Below, one piece after another: positions 36,268 through 46,745 of a stretch of 64,000 nucleotides of DNA. The first letter of the stretch is position 1. Each line of letters opens with the position of its first letter. Source of the stretch: Bryum argenteum (Eukaryota > Streptophyta > Bryopsida > Bryales > Bryaceae); contig CM073321.1 of NCBI GenBank assembly GCA_037043015.1, positions 38,026,420 to 38,090,419 on the forward strand, read 5' to 3'. Below the pieces are notes generated by a model, which ran no database searches, was not told the origin of the DNA, and was given only the letters and a program-made list of their open reading frames with translations. The position numbers and the translations under genes were made by a program.

Positions 36268-37850
36268 ATGCCGAGGGAACGACGTACTAGTGCACCCAAG
36301 GGCAAGGCCCCGGAGATGGACTGGGAAGCAACTGATGATCCAAATTGTGTCGCCGAAGATGGATGGGAAGATGAAACGGCGAGAATTTGGAATTGCACCA
36401 TGTGCAAGCGATATGTGAAGATGAAACACCTCATGAAGTTATGGCCAAGAAATCAAGCGATTATATCGGGGCCACGATGCGAAGGTCTAGCCGAGATTGC
36501 ACAAGTCAACATTTCACGCCGATATCATGAAGTGACCATTGCCGTTGGAGTACGGAATACTAGGCCGGAAATCATGTTATATTCCAACATGGCTATGGTT
36601 TGGGCAGAAATCGTTCTACATAAGAACGTGAATTGGAGCACCGTGGCAGGTTTGAATGTTGCCGAATTTGATCGGAGCAATGATTTCATACCAACTAGTT
36701 GGCTTGGACCCAGTGATTGTATGCCCCTTTGGTCGAATCGGACATATACGGAGATGTCGGAAGTTCAAGATGAAGAAAGTACACCTCCAAGGAGATATGG
36801 AGGTCAAACACGAATTTCTCAAGATACACCTCCGAGGGGATACGAGGGTCAAACACAACATCAACAAGATACACCTCCGAGGGGATACGAGGGTCAAACT
36901 GAACATCAAAAATATACACCTCCGAGGGGATATGGGGGTCACACAACAGATAATTATAATTGCAGCAATAACAGGGGTATGGCACCAATATCTTTTGGCA
37001 TAGGAAGTGGTGGGTATTATCCCGGTAGCAATATATACGGTCCAGGAACCACTACTCCTGAGAAATATAGGGCAGAGCATCCAAGGGATACGTACCAATC
37101 CAGAGGCCAACACGATACAAGTCCGAATGCTGGAGGAAGATATATGCCAACATATCCTCGGGATACATACGAGTCAGGAGGCCGATACGGTGGAATGAGT
37201 GCTCCGGAGAGCTATACGCCAACATATCCTCGGGAATCTAACGATGTCCCCGACCAATATGGTAGAGGTACCAAGAGAGTCAGTCAGTACCATATCCCAA
37301 CACATCCAAGGGACACATACGAGTCTCGAGGCCGATGGGAGAGGACCTAACATTCGAGAAAGGTACCCCACAACGTATCCTCATTGGATCATACGATGCT
37401 CACAACCAATACGGTAGAAGACCTGAGGTTCCAGATAGCTTTAGACCAACGTATCCAAGAGATATGCATGATCATCACGGCGAGTACGGTAGAGCTATTA
37501 CCAATCCCGAGTACCGTACTCCAAGTCAAGCAAGAGATGAATACGAGCCCAGTTGGAATTACCCGAACAAGGATCGTGAAGAGCATATCACTCAGTACCC
37601 ATATCCTGGGTATGGCCAATATGCATATGGGAGTAACGACACTCCCCCGCCACCATTCCGAACTCGTGAAGAAGAAGATGCAGAGTTTGAAAGACAACTA
37701 CGAGAGGCAACAATTCAAAGTCAAGCGGAGTACATCCGCAAGCTTGAAAATGATCGTATTTACGACGAGCAGCGCTTGTATGATGCTTATTCGCGAGGGC
37801 GGTTCTCAGACCAAGCAGGGCCAAGTGGAACACGAGATGATAAGGACTAG
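36268..37850 (+). pseudogene. W-family protein with tyrosine/proline-rich repeats
   Basis: Starts MPRERRTSAPKGK. The W domain comes first: WNCTMCKRYVKM, then MKLWPRN, MLYSNMAMVW and NVNWSTVAG, matching the W-RING gene. From 36778 to about 36945 there are four 17-18-residue repeats around TPPRGYEGQT. A second family follows, of about 25 residues around PTYPRDTYESGGRYG, continuing to about 37500. The C-terminus is a charged helix (EEEDAEFERQLREATIQSQ) and a DQAGPSGT tail. There is no RING finger. Two closely spaced frameshifts, near 37338 and 37390, break the second repeat family; the first looks like loss of two bases in a repeat unit. The function is unknown; low-complexity YP repeats suggest a scaffold or assembly role, which is speculation. 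Confidence 0.75.
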
Positions 37851-39060
37851 GATGCAAAGTAGTTATACATTTACATTTAGGCATGTTGTAATGTACTGTA
37901 CGTACATGTAGTATTTGGATGAGAACTCTATTCTCCATATGGTAGAGGTCATTTTTTAAGACCTTCTTAATCATGTTTTGTTGGTAAACGGACATCATAT
38001 GAATGATATAAGGAATGTAGAACCATGACCTATATTACACATTTATTTGAGTAAATATGTTATGATTCCATTTATTAACCAGTAAGAATTTTAGTGTTTT
38101 TGGAAGCTTGAAAGTTGAAACCTCCTGCTCATAACTACGATTTCCTACGTGTATGTACTCTCGGAGTATGTACGAATTATTTTTATCTATTTAATACATT
38201 CAACCGTAAGATCGTGAACCGAAGCCTATTTTAAGTTACTATTTTAAAAAGTGACCTTAGGATGTTTATCATTTGCGAGATCCTAACATCCAAATTTTGT
38301 TTAAAACTTTATTTGGGATTTGCTCCGGAGGCAGTGTCTCCACGGTGCAAAGGGGGAGTTGGAGATTGTTACCAACAAAATTTTGGTCATATTTTTTCCC
38401 ATGTATGTAATCAAGTGTAGTAAATTCATGCAAAATATGGGAGCCTCATTCCTCTTGATTGACATTTTTACAAGTTATTTTCTAAAAGCAGGTCCGAAAA
38501 CAATACTATAGTAAAACATGCACGTCGTTACGTATATTTCGTATTATATAGAACTTAAAGTGGGTTATGTGAGTGTAGGAGTTTGTGATTTTTGAGGTAA
38601 CTTATTTCTAACAGTTTTCCATAATCTAAAATTTTGACAAATTCTGAAATATGTAATTCATAATTTACTAATACATTTTGAGCTTGTGTTGGTAATTTCT
38701 CGAGGCTGCCACTGTAAAATTGGTAAATATTATGACTTAAATATTTTTGGAATTTCAGTAGTGATTGGCTTATAAACATATGAGAAGAAAAATAGAAGAT
38801 AAATCGCTAATTTTGAATTACCCAACCAACACTTAAAAATTGAATCAATAGGTTTTTTTGGGCTTTACCCTAAAGGCCTCATCCAAATGGTGCAAAGGGG
38901 CAAAATATTATAATAAACATAAGTGTACTTGGTGGGCCAAAATTTGAAAGGCATGCAATGCATTTGAAACAAAGAGTATTGTTGGAGTGAAAATAGAACA
39001 TGCATACTAATTCATAAACTATAATAAAACCGATATGAGTAAAACAAATTCTACGTTTTC
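37851..39060. other. Spacer between convergent W and K genes
   Basis: AT-rich, no recognised coding sequence, no termini. It presumably holds the 3' UTRs of both genes. Confidence 0.5.
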
Positions 39061-40546
39061 CTATTCGTAATTCGTCCGAAAATGCTCATGAGGCGTGGGC
39101 CAATGAAACATTTCGCTAAAGCGTGAGATGATATGGGACAACCCTCCGGTAGCCGTCACGGCTCTCGTTGCATACTCTATCCATGTAAAGATGGAAAGCT
39201 TGTGCAAGGTCTTCATTGGAGAATACCGAAGTATTTCGGTTTCCACGTTGCAAGCTCTCGTACGCCGTAGACATGGTCATCCCATTAATTCTTTGTGCTA
39301 TGCGGGCCGTGGCAAACTCCTCCGAAGCAATCGAGTATTTTGGAATAACCTGTAAATCCTCACCCGCTTTGTACAAAAACGCCACTCGTGGATCTACCCA
39401 ATAACGTTTTCGCAGGGTCTCCACCATGTCCTAACGTTTTGTGAATGTATAAAGGGATTGCATTGGTTCCTGAACCGTTGTGGAAAAGCCCCAATCGCAT
39501 ACTCCGGTATACACTCGTGATTCATCAGCAGGGAAGTGGATAAGGATATTATCTGGAGATATATCGTTATGGAGGTGGTGGCTCTTGTGGACCTCGTTCA
39601 TGATATGCAACAACGCCCAAGCAAGCTCTGTCCGTTTTTTACGGAATCGAATCAGTTGATGAGCCCGAATAACCTCGTCATCAGGGTAATTCCCAAAGTT
39701 CAAATGTACAAAGACATCGTCACCATAATCCATATCGCGGTTCAGCATCTCTCGAATAGTCACGCCATTCCACCAAAACGCATAGCCTTGATTCTTCACA
39801 GGATGAATGGCCACAAAGCGGATCACACCAGGGTGTCTAATCCTTATCGCCATAGACTCATTCATATGCTCCAATTTTGCCAACTCCGGTCGTGTCAACA
39901 AGTGAATGGAAGTTTTTGCAGCAAATTCCCAAAATGGTTCAATGCCTACAACACCTTCAAAGCGAACTTTGATAATAGTACCATACCGTCCCTTCAACCT
40001 CGTGCTGTCAACTCGTATGATTTGGGCTGTATCCGGAATAGTAACCAAATGAGTCAATCGCATGGTTTGAGTTTGTCGTCCCTCAAGGGATTGCCACCAT
40101 GTTCCAGAGCCTCGACGGTGTGAATTCTTTGAAAATGCCCTCATTTGGGCAGAAAAACAATCAGCCCTATTCACCACGTCAACGAAATCCTCATCACCCT
40201 CCCGAAACATCCTTCCATATTTGGCTATTACAACCTTGGGATTCCAGAGTGCATCCTTCACCCTATTATCCAAAAACCACATGAACCCTCGTTTCTCTGT
40301 CTCTGCTACCCACTTCGGATGCTGAAGCACTTCTATCATGAGATCTCTCATTTCAAGCTTGAACTTCTCGATGCCCTCCTCCTGATATCTCACATATTTG
40401 CTTTCCAATGCTCGAAGATCATTGGCCTCATAGAATTTGACGGTAAATTCTATCAAGAATGCCTTACAAGCGTCACCCGGGACCTCATGAGCCTCGAACT
40501 TCTCAAACAAGTTTGCACCACCCTTCCTCTTCTTCTCCTTTGGCAT
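39061..40546 (-). pseudogene. K-family protein: N-terminal domain plus atypical protein kinase fold, one in-frame stop
   Basis: It starts MPKEKKRKGGANLFEKFE. Residues 25-140 form the K N-terminal domain shared with the fragment at 21958 (VKFYEANDL, RYQEEGIEKF, DALWN). Residues 180-371 are kinase-like: RYGTIIKVRF resembles a glycine-poor loop, HNDISPDNIL replaces the HRD catalytic loop but keeps its aspartate, and CDWGFS replaces DFG. In-frame TAG at 39431-39433 follows FTKR, and the frame then continues (DMVETLRKRYWVDPRVAFLY) for about 120 more residues to 39061, with the W/F-rich segment that usually follows the activation loop. One nonsense change therefore separates two well-preserved halves. 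Kinase activity is uncertain because the glycine loop and ion-pair lysine are not clear. Similar proteins, in my memory, are numerous in bryophytes. Confidence 0.8.
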
Positions 40547-40754
40547 CTTGATCCCAGAAAAGGAAATATGTAAAGAAAGTGTAGTAAGTTTTTAAAAAAA
40601 CTTTTAAAAAAAAACAACAAAAACTCCCCCCGTATAACGAGTCACTTCCTTCCTCCAAAAGACAAGGAGCCAGTGGACAGGAATTACAAGAATTCCCAGC
40701 CAGAGACACTCCGCATCCTCTCTTCGTGAGAAATGGAGAAAAGAAGTGGAGGAA

Positions 40755-41100
40755 AAGGAGGCCGGTCGGCCTTTTATAGCGGCGGACGGCCGGCCCTGGA
40801 TCCGACGGCCGATCCGTCGCCTGGCCGACCGATCGGACGGCCCGCCCGGATGGCCGACCGATCCGACCGATCGGACGGCCCGCAAGGATGGCCGACGCGT
40901 CCGACCGATCGGACGGCCCGACCGCCTGGCTGACCGATCGGTCGGCCGCGCCGGGATCCGATGGCCGTCGGACATGCAGACGGCGGGCGGATCCAACGGC
41001 CTGCAAGCGTTTACATTTGATCCGACGGCCAGGATTTGATGCGGTCGGCCGCCGTCCGATCTGACGGAGCGACCGGAGGTCGGTCGGCCAGACCGGGGAT
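40755..41100 (-). promoter_or_regulatory. GC-rich palindromic island 6 with TATA box, upstream of K gene
   Basis: On the minus strand it is made of GGCCGTCCGATCGGTCGGCC-type units, several nearly identical (around 40815-40935). A TATA box (CTATAAAAG, 40779-40771) is at its gene-proximal edge, about 225 bases from the K start codon. Confidence 0.65.
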
Positions 41101-41283
41101 CAAATTTTGACGGCTGAGATGTTGCCAGGTGGATGATCCAACGGCCCCAGAAGTTACCAGGGACCGGGGTAACTCCCATTTACCCCCCCGGACCATGGTC
41201 TGGACTATGGTCCCGGTCGACATAGTCAGGACTACGTCCGCGGACTAGGTTTACCCCGAATGTCGACCGATTTGACAACCCTG
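41101..41283 (-). repeat. K-side outer terminus of unit 2
   Basis: On the minus strand it begins CAGGGTTGTCAAATCGG at 41283, then several GGACCATGGTCC-like palindromes, then GGGGGGGTAAATGG near 41190, then CATCTCAGCCGTCAAAA near 41115. The order and sequence match the left end of unit 1 (21445 to about 21600). Confidence 0.6.
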
Positions 41284-42479
41284 ATTGTGTTTTATGATGT
41301 AATTTATATACTCTCTTTTATTGCTAGCGCTATATGGAATTTTCATTAGCCCTATATGAAGATGTTCGTACATGTTAGAGCTATATTCCACAGGAGCTCA
41401 AGAGCGTCGAATTGAATCCGAATAATGTATCATATTGTGCACCTTGATAATCTTAAAACCGGACTTCTGCCACCCACACAAATTTGTTGTAAATGAACTT
41501 ACCGCCCTGAATAACAAAGAAAAATAAAATTAAATAAGTAACTTCTGCCTTCAACTTTGCAATCTTTCAAATTAAGAATTTAAAAACCCGTTAAAATCAA
41601 CACTATTACATTCAAGATGTAAAATTCATGAACATACCTTTTCATTAATCCATCCATTTCTTCTAAAGTCTTCTCTGTGAACTCCTTAGAACGACACGCA
41701 ATTTTATACCATTGTAAAATACTCACAATGCTTTCGATTACGAAGGTTGGCAATAATCCCACTAAACAATACACTATCACGTGAAGAGTGGATGTTTGTT
41801 AGTAAAAATTTTATAATTATCATTTATCATTTCATATTTTGAATACTTGTTTCTATTTCGATTTTTCGCAGGAAAATAATGAACAAAGTTATGATTTTTT
41901 TAATAATTATTAATGTATTACTATATTAAAAAAACATACCTGCATAATGGAACGGTGTTCGAAGGCGGCAAAGTCTGCATTCGAGCAAAAATATCCACCC
42001 TTGTCACTGCCTGGCACTCGAAATTGAAAAAAACGGCTACAACGTTTAATCGTAGCAAGATAGGGATTCCCAAATTTTGTCCACCCTCCAGCAAAACCCC
42101 ACAATGCACACTACACAACAATGTCTTCAAAAAGTGTTATTTTAAAAAGTAGATATTACAGAAAACAGTTTTGTAGATATTTAAGTTGAAGTAACAAACT
42201 GTTCCAATGATATATAATTTTTTCAATTTTGAGATGAATTATGTACCTCAACCGGATGTAGAGAATGACTTCTGGACAATATATCTCTAGCTCTGCCTTG
42301 TAGTCTAGTTAGGCCATCGTCTCAACATTTGCCAACTCATTTGTAGGCACCATACAAGTACTACAAGGATGTTGCGATTAATTGGTGTCAAAAGTACATG
42401 TAACCTGCGAAGGTAAAATTTACTTAAGTCTTATTTTTTTAATGAATGAATTAACATGTAACTTAAATGAAGTAAATAA
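41284..42479. other. AT-rich flank with weak minus-strand coding patches
   Basis: A minus-strand patch near 42080-41940 (CALWGFAGGWTKFGNPYL) could be a downstream exon of the Plavaka-like relic to the right. Otherwise nothing is recognised. Confidence 0.3.
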
Positions 42480-43855
42480 ATAAACCATAAGGTGAACTGT
42501 CTAAAATTAAAAATTTTACTTACCTTGCAACCTTCTGGATGATTAACCACATAAGAGTATAACCTTAGATAAACTTTGTGCTGATTTCCGAAAGGATCTA
42601 TAAGATCTAACCCCCTGTAATGAATACAGAATAAAATAAGAAAAAAATTAAAAAGATATAGTTAACATGTACTTATAATATTAATAGAGTTAAAAATCAT
42701 TTATAAATATGGAGTTTCAAAATTCAATACTAAACAATAGAATAGGATATCTACGTTAAGATAGGGTATCTATCTAAAAAGAAATTCATGTAAAAGATAT
42801 GTAAGGGTTGTTTGGTTTTTTCAATATGAAAAGGATAATAATAAGTACTATTAATCTAAGAATACAATAAATTTACCCGAAACTGGCTTCTTTGAATGGC
42901 TTCAAGACATGATCAAGACATCTTTAAAATGCTTCCAATTTTTGAACAAAGTTTAGATTTTGAGTTGAAAAATTAGGTAGTACAGCAAGCAGACAATGAC
43001 CTCCTGGTTCGTATCTTTGTTCACAAGCTATATTTGCAAGCAATAAGTAGATAGGATGGCCACTAACTTTTCCATCTTTAGAGAGTGATGTTTGATCACT
43101 ATAAATAATCAATGGCGCTATAACTCCGTCACCATGTTCAGAATTCACGTGTTCCTACGAAAAAAAAAACACATTCATATTTATAACTTGATACATAGAA
43201 TGAAATAATTAGAAGATTATCTGATAATAATGTCTTAACAAACACAAACAAAAAGTTTAACATTTACTTGCATCCAATGCCACGACATTCCTGTTGCAGG
43301 TGTGGAATATATAACTTCTCCACTTGCATCATATTTGGTAATAGGCTTGATATCAAAATTTTCAGCATTCATAGGTGATGAAAACAGAGTCTCCGAAGCT
43401 AAAAGTGAATTGCGATGATGTAACATATAGCCTTCAATTTCTTCAGATTGTCATCCATCATCCTTACGATAGTACGATTTTTCATAGTTTTGAATGTCCA
43501 CTGCAGATTTCACAGTAACATTTTCCATTTTGAATTGAGGATGAAGTAATACGTTTTTGAACAACTTGTCTATATCACTATTCGACAAACCAGCTGTATT
43601 TTTTACCATTCTAATCCATTGTACAAGACTATAAGTTGAATCATACGCATCAGTAAATGATCGCGTATAAGGCAATTCAAAAAGATCTTCATCAATACAA
43701 TCACTCATATCTTCAATATTTATTTCATTCAGGTTAGGCACAGAATGTTCACTTGGTGAATGAACTTCTTCTGGAGTGAAGACACTTGGTGTAGCATGCC
43801 TTGTTTCTGCAATATTTCTTCGACTCACAGGAGGTCTTCCACTTCTGATAAACAA
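42480..43855 (-). pseudogene. Plavaka-like (KDZ-type) transposase relic with introns or gaps
   Basis: Read on the minus strand: 43855-43451 gives an acidic lead and then YSLVQWIRMVKNTAGLSNSD and a FKMENVTVKSAVD segment. 43426-43260 gives LFSSPMNAENFDIKPITKYD and MSWHWMQ. 43148-42924 gives GVIAPLIIYSDQTSLS and GHPIYLLLANIACEQR. 42620-42530 gives LIDPFGNQHKVYLRLYSY. This order (LFSNP.., then W.WEMQ, then V.PLIL.SD.T.L, then YLTIGNI) is the core of Plavaka transposases, best known from fungi. The pieces are separated by AT-rich DNA that may be introns, some bounded by plausible GT/AG sites. The C-terminal catalytic part is not found, so the copy is incomplete. Confidence 0.72.
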
Positions 43856-44370
43856 GTAGCTCTATGTGTGGCAAGAGCTCTGCTAGATCTAAAAGAGCCC
43901 CTAAATATGTTACACATATAAGTGTTCATAATGACAACTTCGAAAGAAATGGATTCTAAATGATAAATGATAAATTTCTGGACATATAAATGATTTTTGA
44001 AAGGATCATAAATGAAAAATCACATAAATATATATGACCTCTAATTTCTAATATGGATGTGATTATCTTGAGCTTTAAAATACTTAAGATGAAGTGAAAT
44101 CTATTTTTAGAATTAAACACTTAGGTTCTTTTTTAAATTCATAATGAGGAAGTACTACTTTTGTTTTTATTTTTAGATTTGTTACATTGATGATGCTAAA
44201 TTTAAAAAATCATTTGAACTTTAAAAAAATGAAGAAATAAGCCAATAGAAAGCCTTAAAAATTAATAATATTATTTGGTACTAAATAGTTATTTTTTTCC
44301 TAGAAAAATCAATTTTTTCACAAAAACATCTAGTATTATTTGAGCGTATGAAAAACATATGATTTCATAA

Positions 44371-44603
44371 GAATTGTCAGTACCTCCCCAAATTTCAATG
44401 AAACATCGCTAGCACCATGGCCATGCAATTCGACAAAGTTATCATGATTCACCGCAACACCGGGCAAGCTCGCATCGGCCTTTTATCTAATAAACACGTC
44501 CCTTCCCCTAGAGTCGGGAGTTTGTGCACGTATTAGCTCTGAATTACTACGATTATCGAGTAGCAAGGTAACATAAAAGAAACTATAAGTGATATAATGA
44601 GCC
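44371..44603 (-). pseudogene. 18S rRNA gene fragment, decayed, with an internal deletion
   Basis: On the minus strand from 44603 it follows the 5' part of plant nuclear 18S rRNA: GGCTCATTATATCACTTATAG, then CTTGCTACTCGATAATCGTA, GAGCTAATACGTGCAC, TTTATTAGATAAAAGGCCGA and ATTCATGATAAC-like sequence. Near 44390 it jumps to GGGGAGGTACTGACAATTC, which in intact 18S lies roughly 150 bases further on. Scattered substitutions show it is an old non-functional copy, not part of a ribosomal array. Confidence 0.88.
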
Positions 44604-44679
44604 AATCGGAGTTTCACGATACAAAATGATTTTATACACCTTAGTTTGAGACAAGCATAGTATTGATACTCCTAACTGG

Positions 44680-44760
44680 ATTACCCACGTAGCTCAGTCC
44701 GATTAGTGAGACGGGTATCCCGCCCACCCCCCGCAGCTCCAGATTCCGCCCAAGTCTCTT
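44680..44760 (+). repeat. Possible tRNA-derived SINE head
   Basis: TAGCTCAGTCCGATTAG resembles a pol III A box, and about 40 bases on, GCTCCAGATTCC is a poor B-box match. No tRNA fold, tail or target duplication was resolved. Confidence 0.2.
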
Positions 44761-45137
44761 CGCTCCGTCACTGTTGCAGTCGGTACTGTTTTGCTTCACT
44801 GTTGTAGTACTATTTAGCTTCATTGCTCCCCGCCCCACTCTCCGGCCCCGCTTCACACCGACTCTTCCTGCTTCCCCCACCTCGGAGTCCTTCGCATCCG
44901 GTCCTGAATCTGTTTTTTCCCGACTCTTGGAATTATGGCTTAAGGAGAAGGAAGTGGCCGCACACTGCTTCGTGAATATCGGCTGCATCCGTATCACTCA
45001 CCTGCACAAACACGAAGACATTCCTCAATTCACGACCATGAATCTCAAGGTATGAAATTTTTTATTTTGATGTTTTTCCTTTCTATTGAGCTTTGTGGTT
45101 TTAGGGTTTTCGAAGTGGGCGACAGCAAACAACAACA

Positions 45138-45243
45138 AACAACAGTGTGAATATCTTTTCTCTCCCCTGCCGGCTATAAGTCGTACATGCAAATGACGCT
45201 CAAGGGCCTTGCCATCTACCACAAGAAGTCGATTCTCCACAGG
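45138..45243 (+). pseudogene. CDKD-type (CDK-activating kinase) exon fragment
   Basis: With one extra base tolerated near 45152, the translation reads [19 protein letters not shown] and then [12 protein letters not shown]. This closely follows the CDKD/CDK7 segment just before the HRD catalytic loop of plant CDK-activating kinases. The fragment ends at CACAG|GTTGGT, a plausible exon end just after the HR of HRD. No other CDKD exon is found around it: upstream is an unrelated frame, downstream is UPF2 sequence. It is best read as a captured or translocated exon, not a gene. Confidence 0.75.
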
Positions 45244-45491
45244 TTGGTCACCTGCAAATTTTGATCCGACGGCCATGTTTCGTTTCATAGTTGCCAAGGA
45301 ACCCGAGATATATGCATACTAGTAATTTAGCTTGTTCGTTGTCTTCTATTAGCTCTTCGAATTCTGTCTCCAACTATCCAATTCGTAGAATTGAAGCACT
45401 CCTTCCGTCACAATTGGTGTGCATATGCTTGCATTGGCACCTGATATCCGCATTATATGTTGTTTACCGGTAACCCTTGAGATTTGTGCAG

Positions 45492-46704
45492 CTTTACAAG
45501 GAGCTCAGCATAATCGCGGATCAGAAGAAGCAATTGTGCAAGCTGTTTCAATCTTTTCTTGATGCAACTATGGAACTTCATCAGTCAGAGCATACGTTAA
45601 TGATTCGTGGTGCTCTTCTACTTTTCAATTTGTTCTTCTGGGACGTTCATGTTATGGACCATCAAATTGTGTGGTGCTTTTGAGCTTCATTCTATTCAGT
45701 CTGGCGTCAAGGTTTTGAATTTGGCACCATGTTGCAGTTTTAGGTTCTCTTAGATCATGTCCTTTTAATGGTATTATTCTTCTTAGCCAGGGCTGGAATT
45801 ACGGTGTTTGATACCCCTTGGAATTCTTGCAGGCCTTGCGGTTTGAATGCAAGAATGCTGAATGCGAAGGGAGAGCTTAGTGAGGAAAATGCAGCTGCAT
45901 ACGAAAAGCTTCGAAAGGCTTACGAGCATCTCTTTTGCAATATCTCTTTGTAAGTCGCTGTAGTGTCACCTGTGAATGGTCAACACCTATTGCTGCTGTT
46001 CCAGTGCTCAGAGTTGCGTGTTTGTGATTTGTGTAATTTTGGTTAGCCACCACTCCTTTGTGCAGATTGTCAGAAGCACTGGATATGCCGCCTCCAGTAA
46101 TTCCGGAGGATGGACACACTACATATGTTACTACTGGAGACGATGGGGCTTCGCAAGAGGCTGGCAAGGAACATGCTACTCCAGAGCCTATTTGGGATGA
46201 TGAGGATACTCGCTCCTTTGAAGGCCTGCCTGATATTCGGTGCGTAATGCCTCTACCTCTTTATTTCCATTTGTTCTTGGACAATGGGCTCATGATCTTC
46301 GTCTTATTGTTCCTTGAGCTCTTTTCTGGACAAGCTGATATACGAGATTTGTGTATGATACGTGCTATACTATTTGTTATGTCATCCTCATTATGGAATT
46401 GGAAAATGTGGCCAGTGCGTTCGTCCATGCTGTTTTATTTGGAGAGTCTGAACCAAAGGGTCAGCCGAATCTTCACAAAAGGCTGGAGAATAAGTGGTGA
46501 TTTTCTTTCTCCTACATCTTTCATGGTGCATGTTCTAATAAGAAGCTCATTCTTGGTTGTGTTTTCTGGAATGGGCTTCTGACCGTCATCGGTTCACTGT
46601 TGACAGGAACCTGAGCATGCTGCTGTCCCGGCAGCAGAAATCGCCGATGTTATTTCAGAAGCAGAGTCTCAAGCTACGGAAGTCCTAGCTGTTTCGGATG
46701 AAAA
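45492..46704 (+). pseudogene. UPF2 (nonsense-mediated decay factor) fragment, four to five exons
   Basis: Exons: 45492-45595 (LYKELSIIADQKKQL and LHQSEH), 45833-45949 (LNAKGELSEENAAAYEKLRK), 46066-46239 (LSEALDMPPPVIPEDGHTT through PEPIWDDEDTRS to LPDI), 46416-46493 (RAFVHAVLFGESEPKG) and probably 46607-46704 (EPEHAAVPAAEIADVISEAE). The order and motifs match the first MIF4G region and following linker of plant UPF2, a scaffold that bridges UPF1 and UPF3 in nonsense-mediated mRNA decay. Splice sites between exons 2, 3 and 4 are intact and in phase. The rest of this roughly 1200-residue protein is missing. The last exon stops at a CACTA terminus (46705), so insertion or capture truncated it. 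Confidence 0.85.
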
Positions 46705-46745
46705 CACTAGTAGAAAATGTTGTCCAAATCAACATAATTTCAACA
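46705..46745 (+). mobile_element. CACTA transposon left terminus
   Basis: CACTAGTAGAAAATG begins at 46705, right after the UPF2 exon codons, and points rightwards. The TNP2 gene (minus) lies inside. A partner CACTAGTACAAAG on the other strand ends at 54655, giving about 7.95 kb, but the flanking triplets (AAA and TAG) do not match. A longer element reaching past the second gene (62.1 kb) is possible. Confidence 0.6.

Noticed and set aside
44371..44603. Functional rRNA gene
   Set aside because: Short, substituted, and internally deleted; no neighbouring rDNA.
44680..44760. tRNA gene
   Set aside because: Only an A-box-like segment is convincing; no cloverleaf can be folded and the B box is poor.
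45138..45243. A functional CDK-activating kinase gene
   Set aside because: Only one exon-sized piece with a frameshift; the catalytic loop and the rest of the kinase are absent.
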